Part shown: in pieces, positions 1 through 7,280 of the stretch
Position numbering within the stretch: position 1 is the stretch's first letter
Layout: each line of letters begins with the position of its first letter
NCBI GenBank assembly: GCA_035513175.1
Contig: DATKCN010000393.1
Span: 1-13,149 of the forward strand
Direction of reading: 5' to 3'
Origin: DATKCN01 sp035513175
GTDB lineage: Bacteria > Chloroflexota > Chloroflexia > Thermomicrobiales > CFX8
Length of the DNA stretch: 13,149 bases
The notes under the pieces: generated by a model
Seen by the model: the letters and a program-made list of their open reading frames with translations, nothing else
Database searches by the model: none
What the model was told of the DNA's origin: nothing
Program-made: the position numbers and the translations under genes

Positions 1-1956
1 GACCGCGTCGTCGTGTCGACCGCGACGATCGCTTTGCAGGATCAGCTTTTGAAAAAGGATGTCCCTGCGCTGCGAGCAGCCGCAGCGTGTGCCGATAGCG
101 GTGTTTCGTCACCGCTGACTCCGTTGCGAGATCTGAAAGTAGCCGTCCTGAAGGGCCGCGCGAACTACCTGTGCCTTCGCAGGTGGTTCATTGTCCAGCG
201 TGAAGAAGTGACGTCGCCTGCGCAGGCCCAATTGTATGCGAAAGTCATTTCGTGGCTGCAGCAGACTGAGACCGGCGATTCGGCTGAGTTGCATCTGTCG
301 CCAGATCAGCGATCCTACTGGAGCAGCCTGTCGGAGTCGGAAGGCTCGTGCATTCCCGCCCAGTGCGTGTTTCATCACCGCAATCAGTGTTTTCTCTTCC
401 GTGCCCGGCAGGAGGCCGATGCGTCCCATGTCGTAATCGTCAATCACTCGCTGTTGCTTTCCGATATGCTGGCCAGTCACGCCGTCATTCCGTCGTTCAG
501 CAATCTGGTGATCGACGAAGCTCATCATCTGGAGTCCGAGGCGACGGATCAGGTCGGCTACGCGCTGTCGCGCGTCGCCACTCTCGAATTGCTGCATCGC
601 ATCGTCCATGACGCTGAACCCGTCGGAGTGTCCGGAGCACTGGGCCTCGCGTTTCGCGCATTCCTGCTGAGCGCGGGTGCTCGCAGCCGTGCCGTGGCAG
701 CGACGCTCCAACCGCGTCTGGACGAAGCCCAACGCGACGTCAAGGAAGCCCAGCGGGCCATCGATCGCATGTTCGCCGGGTTTCGTGACTTCGTTGAACG
801 GTACGAGCGCGGCACGTCACAGTACGATCGTCAACTGCGGCTGACCGGCGGAGCGCGTCGAGATCCTGGATGGAGTCAGCTCGAGATCGAGTGGGATGAC
901 GCGATGCAGCCGCTCGCGCGCCTCCTGGACGCCCTGCGCGCTTTTGAACAGGCTCTCGACGGGTTCAGTGACGAAGACATGCCAGCCCGGCCCGAGCTTC
1001 GCACAGAGTTTGAGGTTCTGGCGATCGAACTGGAACAGCTGCGCGCGAGGATGACGGAGTTCGTGTCGTCGCCCGACTCCGAGATGATTTACTGGCTTGC
1101 GGCGCGACAATCCAATGACGAGACTAGCGGCCACGCGGCTCCGCTGCATGTCGGCGAATTGCTGGGACAGGGACTGTTCGCGAAGTGCGAGAGCCTGATC
1201 CTGACATCCGCGACGCTGACAGCTGACGGATCGTTCGATTACATCAGGGACAGGCTCGCCCTGGATCATGCTGACGAGCTTCGCGTATCCTCGCCGTTCG
1301 ATTACGCTCGTTCGGCGCTGCTCGCCGTCGTGGACGACATGCCGGAACCGGGCGAACAGGGATATCAGAAGCGACTCCAGGAGGCAATTGTCGAGATATG
1401 TGCCAGATCAGGCGGCCGCGCGATGGTGCTGTTCACCTCGCACAGCGCGCTGCAGACGACGTATCGAGGGATCCGCAAGTCCCTGGAGGAACACAACGTC
1501 CTCGCTCTCGGACAGCGCATCGATGGATCGCCACGGCAACTGATCGAGCGCTTGAAGGCAAACCCGCGCACGATCATCCTCGGGACGAACTCGTTCTGGG
1601 AAGGTGTCGACATCGTTGGAGACGCGCTGAGCCTGTTGATCATTACCAAGTTGCCGTTTCCGGTGCCGTCGGACCCAGTGTTCGCGGCGCGGAGCGAGTT
1701 GTTCGACGATCCGTTCGGGCAATACGCCGTTCCACAGGCGATTTTGCGCTTCAAGCAGGGATTTGGCCGTCTGATTCGAAGTAGCGACGATCGCGGCGTC
1801 TGTGTCGTCCTCGATCGACGCATCGTTAGTCGTCGCTATGGCGACGCGTTCATTAACTCGTTGCCGAGTTGTACGTTCCGATCCGGCTCAACCCAGACTA
1901 TCGCGACGGCGGTCGACGATTTCCTGAGCGTCAGGTCGATGTCAAAGGTGTCGTAG
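1..1956 (+). CDS. dinG: DinG/XPD-family ATP-dependent DNA helicase, 5'-truncated
   Basis: This is the 3' part of a superfamily 2 iron-sulfur helicase gene, a 5'-3' DNA helicase of repair and replication-conflict pathways. The reading frame is open from base 1. The GTG at 13 lies inside motif Ia (STATIALQDQL), so it is not the start; the Walker A motif and any N-terminal domain lie upstream of the window. Counting from base 1, four cysteines suited to a 4Fe-4S cluster are visible: C58 (NYLC), C117 and C122 (GSCIPAQC) and C130 (NQCF). The DEAHH box is near residue 172. Motif V-like (TNSFWEGVDI) and motif VI-like (QGFGRLIRS) segments are near the C-terminus. Family and cysteine pattern are clear. 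An N-terminal exonuclease fusion, as in some Gram-positive DinG proteins, cannot be judged. glpX follows after 42 bp, which suggests co-transcription. Confidence 0.93.
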   Translation, partial: DRVVVSTATIALQDQLLKKDVPALRAAAACADSGVSSPLTPLRDLKVAVLKGRANYLCLRRWFIVQREEVTSPAQAQLYAKVISWLQQTETGDSAELHLSPDQRSYWSSLSESEGSCIPAQCVFHHRNQCFLFRARQEADASHVVIVNHSLLLSDMLASHAVIPSFSNLVIDEAHHLESEATDQVGYALSRVATLELLHRIVHDAEPVGVSGALGLAFRAFLLSAGARSRAVAATLQPRLDEAQRDVKEAQRAIDRMFAGFRDFVERYERGTSQYDRQLRLTGGARRDPGWSQLEIEWDDAMQPLARLLDALRAFEQALDGFSDEDMPARPELRTEFEVLAIELEQLRARMTEFVSSPDSEMIYWLAARQSNDETSGHAAPLHVGELLGQGLFAKCESLILTSATLTADGSFDYIRDRLALDHADELRVSSPFDYARSALLAVVDDMPEPGEQGYQKRLQEAIVEICARSGGRAMVLFTSHSALQTTYRGIRKSLEEHNVLALGQRIDGSPRQLIERLKANPRTIILGTNSFWEGVDIVGDALSLLIITKLPFPVPSDPVFAARSELFDDPFGQYAVPQAILRFKQGFGRLIRSSDDRGVCVVLDRRIVSRRYGDAFINSLPSCTFRSGSTQTIATAVDDFLSVRSMSKVS

Positions 1957-1998
1957 AACGGGAAGCGTTCCGCACCATGTGGCGGCAAAGGGGGAACG

Positions 1999-2997
1999 AT
2001 GAGCGGTTTCGCGGTGTCTCAACCCGATCGGAATCTTGCGCTGGAACTGGCACGCGCAACGGAAGCGGCGGCGCTTGCGTCCGCGCGGTGGATGGGTCGC
2101 GGCGAGAAAGAATCGGCTGACCAGGCTGCCGTCAATGGTCTCAGGACGGCGCTCGCGACGATCGACATGGCTGGCGTGGTCGTCATCGGGGAAGGCGAGA
2201 AGGACGAGGCTCCAATGCTGTACATCGGTGAGGAAGTCGGCAACGGGGCAGAACCATCGGTGGACATCGCCGTGGATCCCGTTGAGGGAACGCGCCTGCT
2301 CTCGAACGGCATGCCAAACGCGATTTCGGTCGTCGCTCTATCTGAACGGGGCACGATGCACTACCCTCCGAAGATCGCGTATATGGAGAAGATCGCAACC
2401 GGACCCGAGGCGGCGGACGCGATCGACATCGAACGTTCGGTCACGGAGAACATCCAGCGGGTAGCGAAAGCCAAGGGCATGGGTGTCCGTGACCTGACCG
2501 TCATCCTGCTGGATCGACCGCGCCACGCGGACATCATCGCGGAAATTCGCGCTGCCGGCGCTCGTATCAGACTCATTACGGATGGCGATGTTGCGGGTGT
2601 GTTGATGACCGCGATGGACGGAACTGGCGTTGATCTGCTGGTAGGAATTGGCGGCGCGCCTGAAGGCACGATTTCCGTCTGCGCGCTCAAATGCATGGGG
2701 GGCAGCATGCAAAGCCGCATCTGGCCCCGGAATGACGAGGAGCGCGCCATTGTTCGCGATGAGGGACTGGATGTCTCCAAGGTATACTCGATGAATGACC
2801 TTGTCTCGTCTGACAACGTCTTCTTCGCCGCAACCGGCATTACCGACGGCGAACTGCTGCAGGGTGTTCACTACTCCGGTTCAGGAGCGACGACTGAGTC
2901 ACTGGTCATGCGTTCCAAGTCGGGGACAATCCGACGGATTCAGGCGATGCACCGGCTCGACAAGCTCTCGCGGTACGCCGCGACGCGATTTGACTAG
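1999..2997 (+). CDS. glpX: Class II fructose-1,6-bisphosphatase GlpX
   Basis: This cytoplasmic, metal-dependent phosphatase converts fructose 1,6-bisphosphate to fructose 6-phosphate in gluconeogenesis. Its 332 residues match the usual length of the family. Visible signatures are GEGEKDEAPML (residues 64-74), the metal-binding DPVEGT (93-98), an ITDGDVAG segment in the middle and GIGGAPEGTISVCALKCMGG in the second half. The ATG at 1999 follows an AAAGGGGGAAC purine-rich Shine-Dalgarno region at a suitable distance, which fixes the start. The gene sits 42 bp after the helicase gene and is followed by rho, whose likely promoter overlaps the glpX stop codon. Some bacterial GlpX proteins also act on sedoheptulose 1,7-bisphosphate, which cannot be excluded from sequence. 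The opposing enzyme, phosphofructokinase, is encoded about 3 kb away on the other strand. Confidence 0.96.
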   Translation: MSGFAVSQPDRNLALELARATEAAALASARWMGRGEKESADQAAVNGLRTALATIDMAGVVVIGEGEKDEAPMLYIGEEVGNGAEPSVDIAVDPVEGTRLLSNGMPNAISVVALSERGTMHYPPKIAYMEKIATGPEAADAIDIERSVTENIQRVAKAKGMGVRDLTVILLDRPRHADIIAEIRAAGARIRLITDGDVAGVLMTAMDGTGVDLLVGIGGAPEGTISVCALKCMGGSMQSRIWPRNDEERAIVRDEGLDVSKVYSMNDLVSSDNVFFAATGITDGELLQGVHYSGSGATTESLVMRSKSGTIRRIQAMHRLDKLSRYAATRFD

Positions 2998-3018
2998 GAA
3001 GGCGATTGCTGATATAGT
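2990..3018 (+). promoter_or_regulatory. Predicted sigma-70-type promoter for rho
   Basis: A TTGACT -35 box (2990-2995) and a TATAGT -10 box (3013-3018) are separated by exactly 17 bp. Each matches the TTGACA/TATAAT consensus at five of six positions. The -35 box covers the last codons and the TAG stop region of glpX. Transcription would begin near 3025, giving a leader of about 200 nt before the rho ATG. Prediction is from sequence only. Confidence 0.65.
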
Positions 3019-3223
3019 GTGTCGTGGCGCTCACCATCGAGCGCGTACTACCCCGAGCGTTCTATCAGCATCACACCCGAGCAAAGATGCAATTGTGTAA
3101 CGATCCTCCCCACGTGCCCTGCTGATCGCGCCCGCATCTCGCGTGGCGCATTCCCTAGGTGATTTTGTCCGGCTTGTGCCGGTCCGTGAGCGCCGCGTTG
3201 GCGCGCAAAATAGACGGTGGTCA
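3019..3223 (+). other. rho 5' leader region with two small hairpins
   Basis: This is the longest gene-free stretch in the window, about 226 bp between the glpX stop and the rho start. It contains the perfect hairpin CCGGC-TTGT-GCCGG (3169-3182) and, nearer the gene, GCGCC-GCGTT-GGCGC (3190-3204). Neither is followed by a T-run, so they do not look like intrinsic terminators. A 12-codon reading frame (ATG 3087 to TGA 3125) lies upstream of them but has no clear Shine-Dalgarno sequence. Long leaders used in Rho-dependent autoregulation are known for rho in Escherichia coli; the same role here is an inference. Confidence 0.4.
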
Positions 3224-4963
3224 ATGGAGTCCGAACACCAGCGCTCCGATCTCGAGAGCGAGCAACCAGAATCAGAGGTCGAAAAACCGAAGCCGCGTGC
3301 CCGAGCGCCGCGCAAGCGCGTCACGACACCTGAGGATGTCGCCGTGGCGGTGGTTGATCCAGCCGAGGGTGAGGCCGGTGCTCCACAGCAGTCGCACGGG
3401 TTGCCGACGGGCTCAACAGGCGTGTCTGAAGCCGAAATCGCCGCCGTGTCAGACGGGTTTGACGTCTCCCCAGCGGAGCCGGAGGGCGGCGATACTGACG
3501 GGAGACAGGAGCGACAGCAGTCCGGACAGCGAACGGAACGGCCACATCGTGACCGCCAGGACCGCCGTTCCGGCGAAGCGCCATCCAACGGCGCGGGCGG
3601 GTCAATCGAGCAGACGCGACCTCAGGAACAGCGGGGCTTTCGAGGTCGCCAGCAGCGCGACCGGGATCGCGACCGGGAGCGCCAGCACGATGCGACTCAG
3701 CGGGACGGCCCGACGCTGAACATCATCGAGCTCGACCAGAAAGAGCTCACTGAGCTTCAGGAAATGGCGCGGGAACTCGAGGTCCCGAATTTTCAGCGCT
3801 ATCGCAAGCCCGATCTGATCATTCGCATCCTGCAAGCACAGACCGAAGCGCAAGGTTTCAAGTACGGCGAAGGCGTACTGGACGTCATCGAGGATGGGTT
3901 CGGGTTCCTGAGAGGCGAGCGCTACCTGCCGGGACCTGACGACATTTACGTGTCACAGTCGCAGATCCGCCGTTTCGGGCTGCGCACGGGTGACAAGGTT
4001 TCAGGTCAGATTCGCCCGCCGAAGGACAACGAAAAGTTTCATTCGTTGTTACGAGTCGAGGCAGTCAATGGCCTGGATCCGGAGACCGCGCGCCGCAGAC
4101 CGAACTTCGACACGTTGACGCCGATCTTTCCGCTGGAACTGATCGACCTCGAGACTCAGCCGCATGTGATATCGACCCGGCTTCTGAATCTGGTCGCCCC
4201 GATCGGCCGAGGTCAGCGTGGCCTGATCGTGTCGCCACCCAAGGCTGGCAAGACGCTCATTTTGAAGGCCATTGCCAACGGCGTCACCACGAACTATTCC
4301 GACATTCATCTCATGGTTTGCCTCATCGGCGAGCGACCTGAAGAAGTGACGGATATGAAGCGATCCGTCGACGGCGAAGTCGTCTCTTCGACCTTCGACG
4401 AGCCGGTCGAAGATCACACCAAAGTCGCCGAGATGGCCCTGGACCGAGCGAAGAGGCTGGTCGAAGGTGGACGCGATGTCGTGATTCTGCTCGACTCGAT
4501 CACCCGCCTTGCCCGCGCGTACAACCTTGCCGTGCCGCCCAGCGGACGCACGCTGTCCGGCGGCATCGACCCGATCGCGCTCTATCCTCCCAAGCGCTTT
4601 TTCGGCGCTGCCCGCAACATCGAAGGCGGTGGCAGCCTGACGATTGTCGCGACCTGTCTCGTGGACACCGGCTCTCGCATGGACGACGTCATCTACGAGG
4701 AGTTCAAGGGCACCGGCAACATGGAGCTGCATTTGGATCGCAAGCTCGCCGAGCGCCGCATCTATCCTGCGATCGACATCCAGCGCTCCGGAACTCGCCG
4801 CGAGGACTTGCTGCTGGATGAGAACACCCTTCGCCAGGTCTACACGATGCGTCGCATGGTCTCGATGCTCGGTGGTTCTGAAGGAACTGAGCTGCTGCTT
4901 GGCCGGCTGGCTAAGACTCCAAACAATGGCGAGTTCCTGGTGTCGCTTACCCGGGACATGTAG
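3224..4963 (+). CDS. rho: Transcription termination factor Rho
   Basis: Rho is the hexameric RNA-dependent ATPase that ends transcription at untranslated C-rich RNA. I chose the ATG at 3224 (579 residues), preceded by GGTGG with a short spacer. An upstream GTG at 3143 is in frame, but its extra 27 residues look non-coding and it has no Shine-Dalgarno sequence. Residues 1-163 are a low-complexity acidic then Arg/Gln/Asp/Gly-rich extension. It includes an RDRDRDRER run encoded by two copies of GCGACCGGGA (3657-3678). The Rho N-domain begins near 164, and the RNA-binding cold-shock fold has YGEGVLDVIEDGFGFLR near 214-230. Other landmarks are Walker A PPKAGKT (338-344), GERPEEV, Walker B VVILLDS (419-425), Q-loop LSGGIDP (444-450) and RFFGAARN. 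Residues that contact bicyclomycin in E. coli Rho appear conserved, so sensitivity is plausible. Confidence 0.97.
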   Translation: MESEHQRSDLESEQPESEVEKPKPRARAPRKRVTTPEDVAVAVVDPAEGEAGAPQQSHGLPTGSTGVSEAEIAAVSDGFDVSPAEPEGGDTDGRQERQQSGQRTERPHRDRQDRRSGEAPSNGAGGSIEQTRPQEQRGFRGRQQRDRDRDRERQHDATQRDGPTLNIIELDQKELTELQEMARELEVPNFQRYRKPDLIIRILQAQTEAQGFKYGEGVLDVIEDGFGFLRGERYLPGPDDIYVSQSQIRRFGLRTGDKVSGQIRPPKDNEKFHSLLRVEAVNGLDPETARRRPNFDTLTPIFPLELIDLETQPHVISTRLLNLVAPIGRGQRGLIVSPPKAGKTLILKAIANGVTTNYSDIHLMVCLIGERPEEVTDMKRSVDGEVVSSTFDEPVEDHTKVAEMALDRAKRLVEGGRDVVILLDSITRLARAYNLAVPPSGRTLSGGIDPIALYPPKRFFGAARNIEGGGSLTIVATCLVDTGSRMDDVIYEEFKGTGNMELHLDRKLAERRIYPAIDIQRSGTRREDLLLDENTLRQVYTMRRMVSMLGGSEGTELLLGRLAKTPNNGEFLVSLTRDM

Positions 4964-4991
4964 AGGCGGGTGGCTGCAGCGTCACGAATTT

Positions 4992-5030
4992 GGCAGGAAG
5001 CGGCAGGGTCTGCTTTCCGCCTCGCATTTT
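4992..5030 (+). terminator. Predicted intrinsic terminator after rho
   Basis: In the 77-bp gap between the convergent rho and HypE-like genes, GGCAGGAA (4992-4999) can pair imperfectly with TTTCCGCC (5014-5021), with one A-C mismatch and one G-U pair. Inside it, GCAG-GGT-CTGC (5003-5013) pairs perfectly. A TTTT run at 5027-5030 follows after five bases. The T-run is on the plus strand only, so it would serve rho rather than the opposing gene. The imperfect stem and the spacing keep confidence moderate. Confidence 0.45.
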
Positions 5031-5040
5031 CTACGCACGG

Positions 5041-6069
5041 TCAGGCGCGGGTGAAGAAGCGCGCAATCTCATCCACGGGAAAAGCTGGCATCGGACCGGC
5101 CGTTCCTCGACTCAATGCCTCCGACGCGCTCCCCCGATCGAGCATATGCCCGATGGACACCGCGTGTATGCCAGCCGCGGCGAGCGCGTCGATGGCGCGA
5201 TCCACATAATGTGCGGGAAGCACTGCCAGCAGCGATCCGCTGGCGATCAGCCCAAGGGGATTCAGGCCGAGTTCATCACAGATGGCTCGCGTCTCCGGCA
5301 GGATCGGTATCGCATCGAGATCCACGGCGACGCCGATGCCGCTGGCTGCCGAAAGCTCCGCGAGCGCCGTCGCTATTCCGCCCTCGGTCGGATCATGCAG
5401 CCCCTTCAGCGGCAGCCCGGAGCGACGCAGGGCGCGCGCGGCTGGCAGAACAGAGATGCCAGGCTCGACAAGTAGTCTTGAGGCCCGCTCGACGATCGAC
5501 GCATCGATTCGCGACAGGGCCGCCCGTGCTTCCATTGCCAGAATGGCTGTGCCCTCGATTGCGATTGCGGAACACAGCAGGATAGCGTCGCCAGGGGCTG
5601 CGTCGGAGATGTCGAGCAGGCCCGCCTCATCAATCTCTCCGATCATCTGTCCAACGAGGATCGAGCGGTCGAGCCCAAGAGTGATTTCTGTGTGTCCGCC
5701 AATCAGCGCAATGTTCAGCTCCCGTGACGCGACGGCAATCGATCTGAAAATATCTTCCACCAGCCCGGCTGTCGTCGAGCGCTCCGGAAGCAGCGCCGTC
5801 ACGAGCAGCCAGCGAGGCGTCGCGCCCATGCAGGCGATGTCATTCGCGTTGACATGTACCAGGTAGCGTCCCGCGTCGGCCTTGGCAAATGTAATCGGGT
5901 CAGTCTTGACGACGATCACGCGATCTCCGACTCGAACAGCGGCGGCGTCGCGCCCGATCCCTGGTCCGACGACGACGCTCGGGTCCAGCGTGATGTACTC
6001 GCGCAGCAATCGTTCGAGAATGTGTCCCGGAAGCTTCCCCGGAGGGATGAGAGCGTCGTCGCTAGCCAA
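5041..6069 (-). CDS. HypE-like AIR synthase-family protein, function unknown
   Basis: The 342-residue product belongs to the AIR synthase/PurM superfamily of ATP-binding enzymes, which includes HypE, ThiL, SelD and PurM. It is closest in layout to HypE. Visible are a glycine/aspartate ATP-loop segment GPGIGRDAAAV (35-45), NANDIACMGATPR (74-86), GGHTEITLG (124-132) and HDPTEGGIATALAEL (225-239). Genuine HypE makes the thiocyanate ligand precursor for NiFe hydrogenase on a C-terminal cysteine (PRxC). Here the chain ends in FFTRA, and its last cysteine is C264, so a HypE role is unlikely. The start is probably the TTG at 6069: it overlaps the pfkA stop by 8 bp and retains the whole N-terminal GKLPGHILERLL segment. 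No strong Shine-Dalgarno sequence is visible, so translation may depend on coupling to pfkA. No other hydrogenase-maturation gene is in view. The substrate is unknown. Confidence 0.85.
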   Translation of the reverse strand: MASDDALIPPGKLPGHILERLLREYITLDPSVVVGPGIGRDAAAVRVGDRVIVVKTDPITFAKADAGRYLVHVNANDIACMGATPRWLLVTALLPERSTTAGLVEDIFRSIAVASRELNIALIGGHTEITLGLDRSILVGQMIGEIDEAGLLDISDAAPGDAILLCSAIAIEGTAILAMEARAALSRIDASIVERASRLLVEPGISVLPAARALRRSGLPLKGLHDPTEGGIATALAELSAASGIGVAVDLDAIPILPETRAICDELGLNPLGLIASGSLLAVLPAHYVDRAIDALAAAGIHAVSIGHMLDRGSASEALSRGTAGPMPAFPVDEIARFFTRA

Positions 6070-7135
6070 CGTACATGCCGATCGCGGCTGCTGCCCGAAT
6101 CAGCGGATGATCTTCAGGCACGTTGCGAGGTCCCTGTGCGACGACATCCAGAGGCACGAGCACGTCGGACTCTCCAGCGACTCCGGCCATCACGCCCCCG
6201 TGGTCCGCCTTGAGGGCTTCGACGGCTGCGTGGGCGAGCCTGGTCGCGAGCACGCGGTCAGTTGGTGTTGGCGTGCCACCTCGCTGCAAATGTCCCAACG
6301 TGATCGCTCGAACGTCTCGATCCAGCAACATCGATAGTTCGGACGCAATGCGATCGCACACGCCACCTAGCCGCCACTCGTGGGATTGACCCATCGTGGA
6401 TCGATAGACTGCCTCACCGCCTGGGCCCGCAACGCCCTCGGAGACGGCCGCGATTGTAAAGTGCTTGCCATCTCCCCGACGACTCTCGACGACGTTGACC
6501 AGGTCGTCACACGTATATTCTCGCTCTGGAATCAAGGCGATGTCAGCGCCTCCCGCGACTCCCGCATACAGCGCCAGCCAACCGGCGGTTCTCCCCATGA
6601 CCTCGAGCAACATCACGCGGTGATGCGACTCCGCGGTCGTGTGCAGTCGGTCGATGGCCTCGGTGACGGTTGCGACGCAGGTGTCAAACCCGATCGAGTA
6701 GTCCGTCCCGTGAACGTCATTGTCGATCGTCTTCGGCACTCCGACAATCGGGTAGCTGTCGCCAGCGAACTTATGCGCCAGAGCGAGCGTTCCGTCTCCG
6801 CCAATCACGATCAGCGCGTCTGCCCGGACCGCTGCCAGTGCTTCGCGAGCGGCGGCGCTTGCGTCGAACGCCTCCGTCCCGCCGGGGGGCAGGTACGCAA
6901 ACGGGCTGGTGCGGTTCGAAGATCCTAGTATGGTGCCACCGATGCGCAAGATTCCTCGGACCTGATCGGGCTCGAGTATTCGATACCTGCGCTGGATCAG
7001 CCCCTCGAAGCCATCGAGAAAGCCAACGACCCTCCAGCCGTACGCGTCATGTGCAATACGAGTTATCGCGCGAATCGCCGCATTCAGTCCCGGGCAGTCC
7101 CCGCCGCCGGTGAGCAGGGCGATCGTCTTCCTCAC
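6062..7135 (-). CDS. pfkA: 6-phosphofructokinase, group III (mixed) type
   Basis: The enzyme phosphorylates fructose 6-phosphate to fructose 1,6-bisphosphate in glycolysis. The 357-residue chain opens with TGGGDCPGLNAAIR and contains GGDGT (112-116), PKTIDND (134-140, catalytic Asp138), EVMGRTAGWLA and LGHLQRGGTPTPTDR. The residue equivalent to E. coli position 104 is Gly (G115), as in ATP-dependent enzymes. The residue equivalent to position 124 is Lys (K135), as in pyrophosphate enzymes; this combination is known from actinobacterial ATP-PFKs. I therefore expect ATP as donor, but sequence alone does not settle it. The start is the GTG at 7135, just before the conserved RKTIALLTGGGD; the Shine-Dalgarno sequence is weak (GGGA about 12 bases upstream). 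The gene diverges from proS and overlaps the downstream HypE-like gene by 8 bp. Confidence 0.95.
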   Translation of the reverse strand: MRKTIALLTGGGDCPGLNAAIRAITRIAHDAYGWRVVGFLDGFEGLIQRRYRILEPDQVRGILRIGGTILGSSNRTSPFAYLPPGGTEAFDASAAAREALAAVRADALIVIGGDGTLALAHKFAGDSYPIVGVPKTIDNDVHGTDYSIGFDTCVATVTEAIDRLHTTAESHHRVMLLEVMGRTAGWLALYAGVAGGADIALIPEREYTCDDLVNVVESRRGDGKHFTIAAVSEGVAGPGGEAVYRSTMGQSHEWRLGGVCDRIASELSMLLDRDVRAITLGHLQRGGTPTPTDRVLATRLAHAAVEALKADHGGVMAGVAGESDVLVPLDVVAQGPRNVPEDHPLIRAAAAIGMYVG

Positions 7136-7172
7136 AATGCACTACGTCCCGTCAATGAGCGCGCCCGCTCGT

Positions 7173-7181
7173 TGCTATAAT
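7173..7181 (+). promoter_or_regulatory. Extended -10 promoter for proS
   Basis: TGCTATAAT combines a perfect TATAAT hexamer (7176-7181) with the upstream TGn of an extended -10 element. The -35 region about 17 bp upstream (CAATGA, near 7153-7158) is poor, which is typical of extended -10 promoters. Transcription would start near 7188 and leave a leader of about 94 nt before the proS ATG. The leader contains a 6-bp inverted repeat, TCGGCG (7199-7204) and CGCCGA (7222-7227), with no T-box consensus. Confidence 0.6.
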
Positions 7182-7226
7182 GCTTGACTGGCGCGCTTTC
7201 GGCGATCGTCCGCGTAACGTGCGCCG

Positions 7227-7232
7227 ATTCTA
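7227..7232 (-). promoter_or_regulatory. Possible -10 element for pfkA
   Basis: On the minus strand this hexamer reads TAGAAT, five of six matches to the -10 consensus, about 92 bp before the pfkA GTG. I see no good -35 box 16-18 bp upstream, so the call is weak. If it is used, the pfkA transcript would overlap the proS promoter region on the opposite strand. Confidence 0.25.
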
Positions 7233-7280
7233 CACGACCCGTTTTGCGACTGACCCGGCGCGAGATGAAAAAGGACCCAC

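Noticed and set aside
2361..2840. 159-codon open frame antisense to glpX
   Set aside because: It is fully inside glpX, has a Ser/Arg/Pro-biased composition typical of the reverse strand of GC-rich coding DNA, and shows no recognisable motif. Other long antisense frames (for example 109-732, 4049-4732, 5282-5866, 9559-10125) were rejected for the same reason.
3143..3223. Upstream GTG start for rho, adding 27 residues
   Set aside because: There is no Shine-Dalgarno sequence, the added residues do not resemble Rho, and the stretch contains the two leader hairpins. The ATG at 3224 is better.
3657..3678. Two copies of GCGACCGGGA as a mobile or CRISPR-like repeat
   Set aside because: There are only two copies spaced in phase with codons inside rho; it encodes the RDRDRDRER run and is a simple low-complexity repeat.
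5041..6069. Reading the AIR-synthase-like gene as a hydrogenase maturation gene hypE
   Set aside because: The essential C-terminal cysteine motif is missing and no hyp or hydrogenase gene is in the window.
7184..7189. TTGACT as a -35 box downstream of the proS -10
   Set aside because: No -10-like hexamer lies 16-18 bp downstream (the sequence there is CGTCCG).
7182..7280. T-box riboswitch in front of proS
   Set aside because: The leader is only about 94 nt, and I find neither the AGGGTGGNACCGCG core nor a terminator/antiterminator pair.
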